Part shown: positions 44,269-52,027 of the stretch, one piece after another
How the letters are laid out: every line of letters starts with the position of its first letter
Numbering within the stretch: position 1 is the first letter of the stretch
NCBI RefSeq assembly: GCF_002968835.1
Contig: NZ_PKQK01000001.1
Coordinates: 248,001 to 312,000, forward strand
DNA length: 64,000 nt
Direction of reading: 5' to 3'
DNA from: Paenibacillus sp. PCH8
GTDB lineage: Bacteria > Bacillota > Bacilli > Paenibacillales > Paenibacillaceae
Notes under the pieces: model-generated
Database searches by the model: none
Told to the model about the DNA's origin: nothing
What the model saw: only the letters and a program-made list of their open reading frames with translations
Program-made: the position numbers and the translations under genes

Positions 44269-46050
44269 TTACATAGAACGATGAGTACGGACAGGCAACG
44301 TTTTACCCTTCTCCAGTAAACTTTTCCGGTCAGTAACAGAACTCTCACGCGACAATGCTGTGCACTCACGAAAGGCAAAATGCTTGCAACCTTTACACTT
44401 CTCCTGATTCAGATGCTGTAGTGCATAGTGGATTGCTTCGCCTGTATGTTCAAACCGATGTGCCGGATTCAATCGCGCCAATAACCCTGTTCGCTTCAGC
44501 ATCTCCATAGGCTGCTCCTGTATGCCAGATAACAGCACCATCCCGCCTGAACGCTCCAAATGCTGAATCAAACTTGCCAGGTTCGCCTCACCCGTTGTAT
44601 CGATAAAAGGAACCTTGCCCATGCGTAGCAGCAACATGCCTGGGCGTCGATGAATCGAATCCATAATGGACTTTTCGAACATATCCGCGGCGCCAAAAAA
44701 TAAAGGACCTTCAATGGTATATAGACTGATCTGCGGACAATCATGCCCCTCCTGAACCATGTGAGCCATCACCTTCTCATGCTTGTGATCGGGATCGGGT
44801 AACACTTTGGCCACTTTTAGCATTTCGCTCATACGTTTCACAAATAAAAGAACGGCCAGAACCAGTCCAACCTCCACTGCCGTTGTAAGGCTTGTAAATA
44901 CAGTCAGCAAAAAGGTGATGACCAGCACGAGTGAATCCCCCGTTTTGGTACGCAGCACATGCACGAATGATTTGCGCTCACTCATATTCCAGGCAACCAG
45001 CATCAGAACCGGGGCCATACTGGCTAGTGGAATGTGGGATGCATAGGGCGCGAAGAGAACAAGCACAAGCAAAACAACTACACCGTGGATCATGCCAGAC
45101 AACGGGGATACCGCACCAGATTTAATATTTGTAGCCGTACGCGCAATCGCTCCTGTTGCAGGAATCCCCCCAAATAGCGGGGTCACTATATTAGCGATTC
45201 CCTGCCCAATCAGCTCACGGTTGCTGTTATGACGGCTTCCAGTCATGCCATCCGCAACAACGGCGGAGAGCAGCGATTCAATCCCACCCAGCATGGCAAT
45301 CACAAAGGCAGGTTGCAGTAAGTTCATCACACGTTCCCAAGTGATCTCTGGCATATGGAACCGGGGTAAATTTCCCGGAATGGTACCGAAGGACGAGCCA
45401 ATCGTGGCCACCTGGTCTTTGAAAAAGAGTGCGGCTACCACCGTGGATAGCAGCAGACCGAGCAGCGAAGCGGGTACCTTGGGTGCGTACTTGGGCACAA
45501 CCAGAAGGACGGCCAGACAGATTCCAGCTGTCAGTAAACTGTATATATTGAGCGTTGAGAGGTGCATCCCGATTTCTTTCATATTGGACCAAAAATCCTC
45601 ATGCTTCTCCATCCCTCGAAGTCCCAGGAAGTTCCCAATCTGGCCACTAAAAATAATGACGGCTATGCCCGCCGTGAAACCGATGGTGACGGGCCTTGGA
45701 ATAAACTTAATTAACGCACCAAGCTTGAATACTCCCATAAGTACAAGCATGAATCCAGCCATCATGCCGGCAATCAGCAGATTTTCGTATCCATACTGCA
45801 TCACAATGGCAAAGAGAATTGGAATAAATGCACCCGTTGGCCCACCAATCTGGAACTTGGAACCTCCCAGCAACGAAATGAGAATGCCTGCAATGATCGT
45901 CGTATACAAGCCATACTCCGGCTTGACCCCGGAGGCAATAGCAAATGCCATACCTAGCGGAATCGCAATGATCCCCACAATCAGCCCCGATACCAGATCC
46001 TTGCGAAAATCGGAAGCTTGATAACCTGCGTATCTCCCCGTCCATTTCAT
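44269..46050 (-). CDS. SulP-family anion transporter with STAS domain
   Basis: A 593-residue membrane protein. The SulP core is clear: FRKDLVSGLIVGIIAIPLGMAFAIASGVKPEYGLYTTIIAGI, LLGGSKFQIGGPTGAFIPILF and IPRPVTIGFTAGIAVIIFSGQI. About 11-12 helices end near residue 430, followed by a cytoplasmic STAS domain (CPQISLYTIEGPLFFGAADMFEKSI, GKVPFIDTTGEANLASLIQHLERSGGMVLLSGI). Family members carry sulfate, bicarbonate or dicarboxylates. A short cysteine-rich tail (EKCKGCKHFAFREC) is unusual and looks like a metal or redox site. The gene follows an ArsR-family gene on the same strand, with a terminator and an AT-rich repeat operator between them. Confidence 0.9.
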   Translation of the reverse strand: MKWTGRYAGYQASDFRKDLVSGLIVGIIAIPLGMAFAIASGVKPEYGLYTTIIAGILISLLGGSKFQIGGPTGAFIPILFAIVMQYGYENLLIAGMMAGFMLVLMGVFKLGALIKFIPRPVTIGFTAGIAVIIFSGQIGNFLGLRGMEKHEDFWSNMKEIGMHLSTLNIYSLLTAGICLAVLLVVPKYAPKVPASLLGLLLSTVVAALFFKDQVATIGSSFGTIPGNLPRFHMPEITWERVMNLLQPAFVIAMLGGIESLLSAVVADGMTGSRHNSNRELIGQGIANIVTPLFGGIPATGAIARTATNIKSGAVSPLSGMIHGVVVLLVLVLFAPYASHIPLASMAPVLMLVAWNMSERKSFVHVLRTKTGDSLVLVITFLLTVFTSLTTAVEVGLVLAVLLFVKRMSEMLKVAKVLPDPDHKHEKVMAHMVQEGHDCPQISLYTIEGPLFFGAADMFEKSIMDSIHRRPGMLLLRMGKVPFIDTTGEANLASLIQHLERSGGMVLLSGIQEQPMEMLKRTGLLARLNPAHRFEHTGEAIHYALQHLNQEKCKGCKHFAFRECTALSRESSVTDRKSLLEKGKTLPVRTHRSM

Positions 46051-46072
46051 GTATGCTGACCTTCTTTTCTTT

Positions 46073-46098
46073 ATATATTTGAATATTTGAATATATTT
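46073..46098 (-). promoter_or_regulatory. AT-rich repeat, likely ArsR-type operator of the SulP gene
   Basis: ATATATTTGAATATTTGAATATATTT contains two TTTGAATAT units in direct repeat within a nearly palindromic frame. It lies 23 nt before the SulP start. Similar AT-rich TTGAA repeats are known targets of ArsR-family sensors, so control by the neighbouring regulator is inferred. Confidence 0.5.
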
Positions 46099-46165
46099 AA
46101 AACACTACGCCCCTTACCGGGTCCTGTCAATCGAATTCCGCACCAATCCGGCAGGAAAACAGCAC

Positions 46166-46210
46166 AAAAAAACAAGAGGCTCCCGAATTGACTTTCGGTT
46201 GCTCTTGTTT
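46166..46210 (-). terminator. Terminator of the ArsR-family gene
   Basis: AACAAGAGGCTCCCGAA pairs with TTCGGTTGCTCTTGTT with two mismatches around a short loop. On the minus strand a T-run follows, so transcription should largely stop between the regulator and the SulP gene. Confidence 0.75.
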
Positions 46211-46216
46211 ATTGTG

Positions 46217-46546
46217 TCAGGACTCTTTTCGAATATCCTCCAGCATGGAGATGGCATCGACCAGATGATTGTCAAAGATCTGTTTGGCTACTGCAAGCAG
46301 GTCTTTAATCAGCGGGTCACGCAGCGAATACGTGACGGTTGTCCCTTCTTTTGTACCCTGGACAACGTTTTTGCTGCGCAAGACAGCCAACTGCTGTGAT
46401 ACGGCAGAACCTTCTGAGCCGAGAATGCTCTGCAGCTCGTTCACGCTCTTCGCTCCTTCACTCAGCAGCTCCAGGATCTGAATTCGCATTGGATGCGCCA
46501 ACGCTTTGAAAAAATCCGCTTTAAACTGTTGTATGCTCTGATTCAT
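46217..46546 (-). CDS. ArsR-family winged-helix regulator
   Basis: A 109-residue DNA-binding protein with the standard fold: FFKALAHPMRIQILELLSEGAKSVNELQSILGSEGSAVSQQLAVLRSKNVVQGTKEGTTVTYSL. It has no cysteine at all, so the thiol-based arsenic, metal or persulfide sensing of many relatives is excluded; a histidine/acid site in the C-terminal helix (FDNHLVDAISMLE) remains possible. The SulP gene follows on the same strand with its own AT-rich operator, and control of that transporter is the likely role. Confidence 0.85.
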   Translation of the reverse strand: MNQSIQQFKADFFKALAHPMRIQILELLSEGAKSVNELQSILGSEGSAVSQQLAVLRSKNVVQGTKEGTTVTYSLRDPLIKDLLAVAKQIFDNHLVDAISMLEDIRKES

Positions 46547-46654
46547 ACGCTATGCCCCTTCAATCGAACTTATGAAGATGCAAATATCATAACATATAAC
46601 ATATTGAAAGAAAGTTCTCTTCATCCCATCATCATCCGGTCGAGACCGACTCTG

Positions 46655-48229
46655 CTAAAGGGCGCTATATTCAAACCAGTCGAAATCAGCCACCTGATTC
46701 GATGGCTCGCCATTGCTGGTGCTGAACATGCCGATGCAACAACCCACGAAGCCCCCGGCAACCTCCGTACTCAAGCTGCTTGTATCCACTTGCGCTGCCA
46801 CCAGATGATACTGACTTCCATCTGTGCTGTAGTAGAAGCTGAGTTGCTGTCCTGATGCAGCCATTTTGATATACAAGCGCGGCGCATCGCCATCCAGCAC
46901 GATTTGTGCAATACGGGATTCCTGACCGTCGATGCAGGTTATGACGCGCAGCACCTGCTGTTTCTCCGTCATCGTCCGCTCAATCCGTATATGATATTGA
47001 TCGTTCTGAATGACGACAAGACCCGCCGTCTCCTTCGGATTCTGAGGCACAAATTCCATTGCTGTAGCTGCCACGTAATCCATATGTCTCTGCCGCAGGC
47101 AGACAAAGCTGGAATTCTCTTTATCTTTTAATGTTTGCGGTTTCAGCTTCAGCCGCAGGTGTCCCTTACGTTCGGTTAATGAATACAGGTCTTCCTGAGG
47201 ATTGCGCAGAAACATCCATTGCAAGCCCAGATGATCGCTGTCAAAGTGATCGGTGCGCAATTGCGGCTCGACGGGAGCAGGTGCCAAATCCAGAATACCC
47301 TGTTCCTCCAGGATACCACGACCTTCATTCACAACAGGCCAGCCGTCCTCCCACTCGACAGAAGCAAGGAAGGTCTCCCGGCCCAGATTGCTATAACTCC
47401 CTCCATACGGACGGGAAGCAAGCATCACCATGAACCATTGACCACTCGCTGCCTGTACCAAGTCAGCATGGCCTACATTAACAACGGGATACCGCTTGCC
47501 CAAATGTCGATGCGTAATAATCGGATTGTTCGGATTCCCGACATATCCTTCGGTCAGACTTTGACTGCGAGCGATAGTCACGGCATGATTCGGCCCTGTT
47601 CCTCCTTCTGCAATCATTAAATAGTAATACTCTTCCACTTTATACAGATGCGGTCCTTCCGGCCATATGACATCCACCATCGCCCCGCGCCAGAGCACAT
47701 GACTATCCCCGACCAGCTTCATTGTGGTCAGATCCAATTCCCTCAGCCATACTTCCCAATTGCCGTTATAACGAACGCCTTCAGAACAAGGCCGTGTTCC
47801 CAGATAATAGGCTTTGTCGTCATCGAAGAAAATCGTGGGATCAATGCCTTCTGCTCCTTCAATAAAATATGGATCAGACCAGGGTCCAGCCGGGTCTGTT
47901 GCGGTTACCACAAAATTGCCACCATGTGATACGTTTGTTGTAATCATATAGAAGGTTCCATCATGATAACGAATCGTCGGAGCGAAAATGCCCTGGGAAT
48001 GGCCCGCGCCCTGGAGATTCAATTGGGAAGGACGATCGAGTACGTTGCCAATCTGTTTCCAGTTCACAAGGTCACGGCTCTGAAAGATCGGAACGCCAGG
48101 AAAATAGGCAAATGTCGATGTCACCAAATAAAAATCTTCCCCCACCCGACATACGGACGGATCTGGATAGAATCCGGGCATAATCGGGTTCTTGAACGTA
48201 CATTGCTCGCCTTGAATTGCATTTTTCAT
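46655..48229 (-). CDS. GH43-family glycoside hydrolase (beta-xylosidase/arabinofuranosidase type)
   Basis: A 524-residue cytoplasmic enzyme without signal peptide. The five-bladed propeller begins NPIMPGFYPDPSVCRVGEDFYLVTSTFAYFPGVPIFQSRDLVNWKQIG, where the aspartate in YPDPS is the likely general base. EGIDPTIFFDDD carries the second acid, and WPEGPHLYK carries the glutamate that acts as general acid. A C-terminal beta-sandwich follows (LTERKGHLRLKL to GGFVGCCIGMFS), as in XynB-like proteins. The family removes xylose or arabinose from oligosaccharides. It is the last gene after the ABC transporter and overlaps the preceding permease gene by ATGA, so it acts on imported oligosaccharides. In a rhamnogalacturonan locus, side-chain arabinose is the likelier target, but this is inference. 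Confidence 0.85.
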   Translation of the reverse strand: MKNAIQGEQCTFKNPIMPGFYPDPSVCRVGEDFYLVTSTFAYFPGVPIFQSRDLVNWKQIGNVLDRPSQLNLQGAGHSQGIFAPTIRYHDGTFYMITTNVSHGGNFVVTATDPAGPWSDPYFIEGAEGIDPTIFFDDDKAYYLGTRPCSEGVRYNGNWEVWLRELDLTTMKLVGDSHVLWRGAMVDVIWPEGPHLYKVEEYYYLMIAEGGTGPNHAVTIARSQSLTEGYVGNPNNPIITHRHLGKRYPVVNVGHADLVQAASGQWFMVMLASRPYGGSYSNLGRETFLASVEWEDGWPVVNEGRGILEEQGILDLAPAPVEPQLRTDHFDSDHLGLQWMFLRNPQEDLYSLTERKGHLRLKLKPQTLKDKENSSFVCLRQRHMDYVAATAMEFVPQNPKETAGLVVIQNDQYHIRIERTMTEKQQVLRVITCIDGQESRIAQIVLDGDAPRLYIKMAASGQQLSFYYSTDGSQYHLVAAQVDTSSLSTEVAGGFVGCCIGMFSTSNGEPSNQVADFDWFEYSAL

Positions 48230-49143
48230 TCTTTTACCCCTCCAATGGTGAGTCCTGTCACAAAGTATTTTTGCAAGAACGGATACAACAAAACGATAGG
48301 CATGGCCGTCACAACCGTGATCGCTGCCCGAATGGATACGGGAGTGACCATGTTGGTGACATTTTTGTACTGATCTACATTGACGGTTCCACCCTGTGAA
48401 GTGGCAGATGACAATAATTTCATCAATTCATACTGCAAAGTGGTCAAATTCCGGTTTCCCGCCGTATAGAGCATGGAGTCAAACCAGGAGTTCCACTGCC
48501 CCACTGCAATGAAAAGCGCGACGGTTGCCAGCACAGGCTTGGACAACGGAAGCACGATGCGCATGAAGATTTTGAAATCGCCTGCCCCGTCCATCTTCGC
48601 GGATTCAATCAGTCCCTCAGATAGTCCCTGAATGTAGGTGCGGACCACGATCATGTTAAAAACACCGATCAAACCGGGAATGATGTATACCCAGAAACTG
48701 TTCAACAACCCGACTTGCTTGATTAGCATGTATCCCGGAATTAATCCGCCGCTGAAATACATCGTGACCACGAACAGTGTTGTGACCAACTTGTTAAACA
48801 TGTACTCCCTGCGACTCAAAACATAGGCTAACATCGCGGTACAGAACAGTTGCACAATCGTGCCTATCACCGTTCTGGCGACCGAAATAAATGCCGCTTG
48901 CGTGAGGTGGGGATTCTGAAACACGGAAACGTAATTCTGTAGAGTCCATTCCCTTGGCCAGAGATATATTCCTCCACGGATCGTATCCAGCCCGTTATTG
49001 AAAGATACGGCAATGGTGTTTAAAAAAGGATATAACGTAACAACCATGACGAGCAACATAAAAATTCCATTGGTAATGGAGAAAATGGAATCACCCCGGC
49101 TTCGCTTTCCACTATATCGCTTCACAACGCTGCCCCCTGTCAT
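48226..49143 (-). CDS. Carbohydrate ABC transporter permease (LplC/YtcP type)
   Basis: A 305-residue membrane protein with six helices. The ABC-permease loop reads EGLIESAKMDGAGDFKIFMRIVLPLSKPVLA, the EAA motif that contacts the ATPase. The N-terminus (NGIFMLLVMVVTLYPFLNTIAVSFN) and C-terminal YPFLQKYFVTGLTIGGVKE are typical of the LplC/YtcP/YesQ group, which imports complex plant oligosaccharides. It overlaps the first permease gene upstream (49140-49143) and the GH43 gene downstream (48226-48229), both by ATGA. No ATPase gene is present; such systems share a common MsmX-type ATPase. Confidence 0.9.
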   Translation of the reverse strand: MTGGSVVKRYSGKRSRGDSIFSITNGIFMLLVMVVTLYPFLNTIAVSFNNGLDTIRGGIYLWPREWTLQNYVSVFQNPHLTQAAFISVARTVIGTIVQLFCTAMLAYVLSRREYMFNKLVTTLFVVTMYFSGGLIPGYMLIKQVGLLNSFWVYIIPGLIGVFNMIVVRTYIQGLSEGLIESAKMDGAGDFKIFMRIVLPLSKPVLATVALFIAVGQWNSWFDSMLYTAGNRNLTTLQYELMKLLSSATSQGGTVNVDQYKNVTNMVTPVSIRAAITVVTAMPIVLLYPFLQKYFVTGLTIGGVKE

Positions 49144-50114
49144 ATCAACCGCTCTTCGCCAAGAGCTTTTGCAAGCCCATTAGCCATGAAGATCAGCACC
49201 AGACTGACCACACTTTTGAAGATGCCTGCTGCAGTGGCAAGCGAATAGTTACCCAGGTTGATCCCGTATTTCAATACAAAAATGTCGATGGTCTCGGACA
49301 CGTCTTGCACCAGCCCGTTCCCCAGCAAATATTGAATCTCAAAACCTGCATTCAGCACATTGCCGACATTGATAATGAGTAAAATAATGATTGTGGATTT
49401 GATACCTGGAAGAGTGATATTCCACATTTTGCGTAACCGGCCAGCTCCATCAATGGAAGCCGCTTCGTACAAGCTTGGATTAATGGAGGTCATGGCAGCC
49501 AGATAGATGATGGTACCCCACCCAATTTCTTTCCACATGCTGGACAGACCGACGATGCCCCAGAAGTATTTCGGATCGGCAAAAAAATTGATCGGTGCGC
49601 TGATCAAGCCAAGCTTTGTCAGCAGCACATTCACGATGCCCGTCTCGGTTGATAATACATTCGCTACAATCCCGGTCACGATGATCCAAGACAGGAAATG
49701 CGGCAGGTAGGAGACGGTCTGTACAACGCGCTTGAATAATACCATTCGCAGTTCGTTCAACAGCAGCGCCAGACCAATTGAGCCGACAAATCCCAGAAAC
49801 AGACTGATCAGGCTCATCGCCAGCGTATTTCGAATAACACGTACAAAGGTAGGGTCCGTAAACAACGTTCGGAAATGCTCCATGCCTACCCACTCCTGCT
49901 GAGAAAAGCCAAGTCCAGGTCTGTAATTCTGGAACGCCATCAACCAACCCCATAACGGTCCATATGCAAAAATAGCGATAAATGCAATGAATGGGAATGA
50001 CATCCACATTAACTGCCGCTGACTTTTCATTCGTGACAGATTATATCCAATCCAGCTTTCTCCTGTCGGAAAATGGCTGGGTTTTAACGAAGGCTGTAAC
50101 TCCTTTTTGGCCAT
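49140..50114 (-). CDS. Carbohydrate ABC transporter permease (LplB/YtlP type)
   Basis: A 324-residue membrane protein with six helices. The start RQLMWMSFPFIAFIAIFAYGPLWGWLMAFQNYRPGLGF is typical of LplB-like permeases. The EAA loop reads PSLYEAASIDGAGRLRKMWNITLPGIKSTIIILL. It forms the transport channel with the next permease. The gap to the preceding binding-protein gene is 74 nt and holds a stem-loop without a T-run, which may let more binding protein be made than permease. Its ribosome-binding region, TTACACGATAACG then GGAGAG, is nearly identical to one end of the window's intergenic repeat. Confidence 0.9.
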   Translation of the reverse strand: MAKKELQPSLKPSHFPTGESWIGYNLSRMKSQRQLMWMSFPFIAFIAIFAYGPLWGWLMAFQNYRPGLGFSQQEWVGMEHFRTLFTDPTFVRVIRNTLAMSLISLFLGFVGSIGLALLLNELRMVLFKRVVQTVSYLPHFLSWIIVTGIVANVLSTETGIVNVLLTKLGLISAPINFFADPKYFWGIVGLSSMWKEIGWGTIIYLAAMTSINPSLYEAASIDGAGRLRKMWNITLPGIKSTIIILLIINVGNVLNAGFEIQYLLGNGLVQDVSETIDIFVLKYGINLGNYSLATAAGIFKSVVSLVLIFMANGLAKALGEERLI

Positions 50115-50142
50115 TCTTTTTCTCTCCTTACGTTATCGTGTA

Positions 50143-50174
50143 AGAAAGGCTACAGGATTTCCCATAGCCTTTCT
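50143..50174 (-). other. Intercistronic stem-loop between binding-protein and permease genes
   Basis: AGAAAGGCTA (50143-50152) pairs perfectly with TAGCCTTTCT (50165-50174), and inner bases add to the stem. No T-run follows. Such loops after binding-protein genes often protect the upstream mRNA from 3' decay, so the binding protein is made in excess. Confidence 0.6.
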
Positions 50175-50188
50175 GCACAGCAGATCAT

Positions 50189-51862
50189 TTATCCCCACAG
50201 TTCCATGCGTCTACGGACTTCTTCCGTCAGAGCATCTTCGTATGCTTTGATATCTGCACTTTCCTTGAGTGTGGCTTGATACTCCTCCCACGCCTTGTCG
50301 AATTCGGCCGGTGACGTCATGATCACTTTGGGCAACCATTTACGTTTTACGTCGTCCATCTTCTGTCTGGCAACGGTCTCCGGTTTATTGGGTTCAAAAT
50401 TATAGGTATAAATCGGGAACCATGGTTCATTTTCTTCCGCAGGCTCAAGGAAGTCGGTAAATTTCGTATATCCGTAAGCCTTGAGCACTTTTTTGTCGAT
50501 ATCATTCAGCGTAGCGAGGTATTCCTCAGGCTGTTCCTTAGGGTCCAGTGCATTTTTTCCGTCAGCGGTCTTTCCTTCATGATGCGGGAAGTACACCAGC
50601 GGACTGCCTGTGTTCGCCAGTACCCAGTCTGGATCTTGTGCATGGGCTCGCTGCTCTTCATTTCGGGAGAACACACCTTTGTCATCCACTTGGTAATCCA
50701 CGCCTTCCTGTCCCCAGGTTCGCAGTGCTTCGATCTCAGGGTCCAGCAAATCATTGATGAACTTGAGGGCTCCTTCTACGTCTTCGCAGCTCTTGGTAAT
50801 GGCCAAACCGCCATTCACGTTAAGAATAGGCTTGTGCTGATAGCGCCCTTTAACATCCTCTGAAAGTGTGATGGACAATGGCACATAGGTTTTGTCATAC
50901 AATTTTTGCTTCACGAGGGATGCTTCGGCGTCAAGGAACTGCCATCCCTGGTCCACCATGCCCAGCACACGTCCGGTCGAAATTTTGGAAATATATTGAT
51001 CATAGTTGGCTGTAAAGGTCTCATTATCCACCAGGCCTCTATGGTACACTTCATTGATCTTCTGGAAATACGCCTTCGCTTCCGGAATCGTATTGTAGTT
51101 TTTGGCTGTCAAGGTTGCTTTGTCAATGATAGCAGCACCTTCATTTGGATAACCAGCCAGGAACAATGGAGGATTCTCCAGTGCGAAATAACGCCAATCG
51201 TATGAAATGATTTCAAATCCGATCGTTGGCTGACCATCCATCGTTGGATGAGCGGATTTATACCGTTCGATCAAGTCAAAATATTGATCCAATGTCTTAA
51301 TCGTCGGATAATTGGCCCATTCCAGTACAGCCTTCTGAATCCAGAACGCTTCCCCATCATGAGATACCTTCATGGACTCACCTTGAACATTGCCGAATTG
51401 AGGAATGAAGTAAATATGACCATCCGTTGTGTTTTTCATTTTCTTCCAGTCTTCGCCCAAATAATTTTTGATGTTCGGATATTTATCAATGTAATCCTCA
51501 AGCGGTACGAGTGCATTTGCTGCTACCAATTGCTGAGTGCCGTCACTTCCATCGATAAAGTCGGGATATTCCCCGCCGGCAATCAGTACACCAATTCGTT
51601 CTTTGGCCGTCTGACCAGTAAGCCAGTCCATCGTTACTCGAACACCTGTTTTTTCCTCAATCACCTTCAGCACCCGATTATCGTCAGGTGCAAGTTTGCC
51701 CGGCACCGCAAAAAATGCGGAGAATTGCTTTAATTCTTTGCCGTCTGCTGTTTTTTCACCAGACGAAGATGATCCCGGCGTACATCCAGACAGCGTCATA
51801 ACCAGTATTAAAGCAAGCAAAGCGGTATACTTGACTCTTTGTCTAACATTCCTTTTCATCAT
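50189..51862 (-). CDS. Extracellular solute-binding lipoprotein (LplA type)
   Basis: A 557-residue exported lipoprotein; the signal ends in LSGC. The mature sequence is a large cluster-D binding protein: LKVIEEKTGVRVTMDWLTGQTAKERIGVLIAGGEYPDFIDG, LVPLEDYIDKYPNIKNYL, then the helix-rich C-lobe ending ADIKAYEDALTEEVRRRMELWG. The tail is typical of LplA/YtcQ/YesO-type proteins that bind plant-derived oligosaccharides. It heads an operon with two permease genes and a GH43 gene. A 20-bp palindrome resembling cre lies upstream, so glucose probably represses it, and the YesM/YesN-like pair encoded just upstream probably activates it. GGAGGGG precedes two adjacent ATGs. Confidence 0.9.
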   Translation of the reverse strand: MMKRNVRQRVKYTALLALILVMTLSGCTPGSSSSGEKTADGKELKQFSAFFAVPGKLAPDDNRVLKVIEEKTGVRVTMDWLTGQTAKERIGVLIAGGEYPDFIDGSDGTQQLVAANALVPLEDYIDKYPNIKNYLGEDWKKMKNTTDGHIYFIPQFGNVQGESMKVSHDGEAFWIQKAVLEWANYPTIKTLDQYFDLIERYKSAHPTMDGQPTIGFEIISYDWRYFALENPPLFLAGYPNEGAAIIDKATLTAKNYNTIPEAKAYFQKINEVYHRGLVDNETFTANYDQYISKISTGRVLGMVDQGWQFLDAEASLVKQKLYDKTYVPLSITLSEDVKGRYQHKPILNVNGGLAITKSCEDVEGALKFINDLLDPEIEALRTWGQEGVDYQVDDKGVFSRNEEQRAHAQDPDWVLANTGSPLVYFPHHEGKTADGKNALDPKEQPEEYLATLNDIDKKVLKAYGYTKFTDFLEPAEENEPWFPIYTYNFEPNKPETVARQKMDDVKRKWLPKVIMTSPAEFDKAWEEYQATLKESADIKAYEDALTEEVRRRMELWG

Positions 51863-51895
51863 GACCCCTCCATGCGATTATGTTGACAAAACCTC

Positions 51896-51915
51896 TTTAG
51901 AAAGCGCTTTCTAAA
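51896..51915 (-). promoter_or_regulatory. cre-like 20-bp palindrome before the transporter operon
   Basis: TTTAGAAAGCGCTTTCTAAA is a perfect palindrome. Its centre AGAAAGCGCTTTCT matches cre at 12 of 14 positions. It lies 34 nt before the binding-protein start, where CcpA or a LacI-type repressor could act. Confidence 0.65.
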
Positions 51916-51995
51916 GGATAACTTAAAATTATCATGGTTCCTTGACCCCCTCAACGGGAGAAAGTATAGTTCACATCCCAATAATTCCAGCATAT

Positions 51996-52027
51996 AAAAA
52001 AACCTGCTCCCCTTTAAGGAGTGCAGG
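51996..52027 (-). terminator. Terminator of the two-component operon, overlapping the regulator's end
   Basis: On the minus strand CCTGCACTCC pairs with GGGGAGCAGG (one mismatch) around a short loop, then seven T follow. The hairpin contains the stop codon of the response-regulator gene (52014), so the regulator and transporter operons are separate transcripts. Confidence 0.8.

Noticed and set aside
45245..46021. A long plus-strand frame opposite the SulP gene
   Set aside because: The minus-strand frame has complete SulP and STAS domains, and long antisense frames are common over such membrane proteins.
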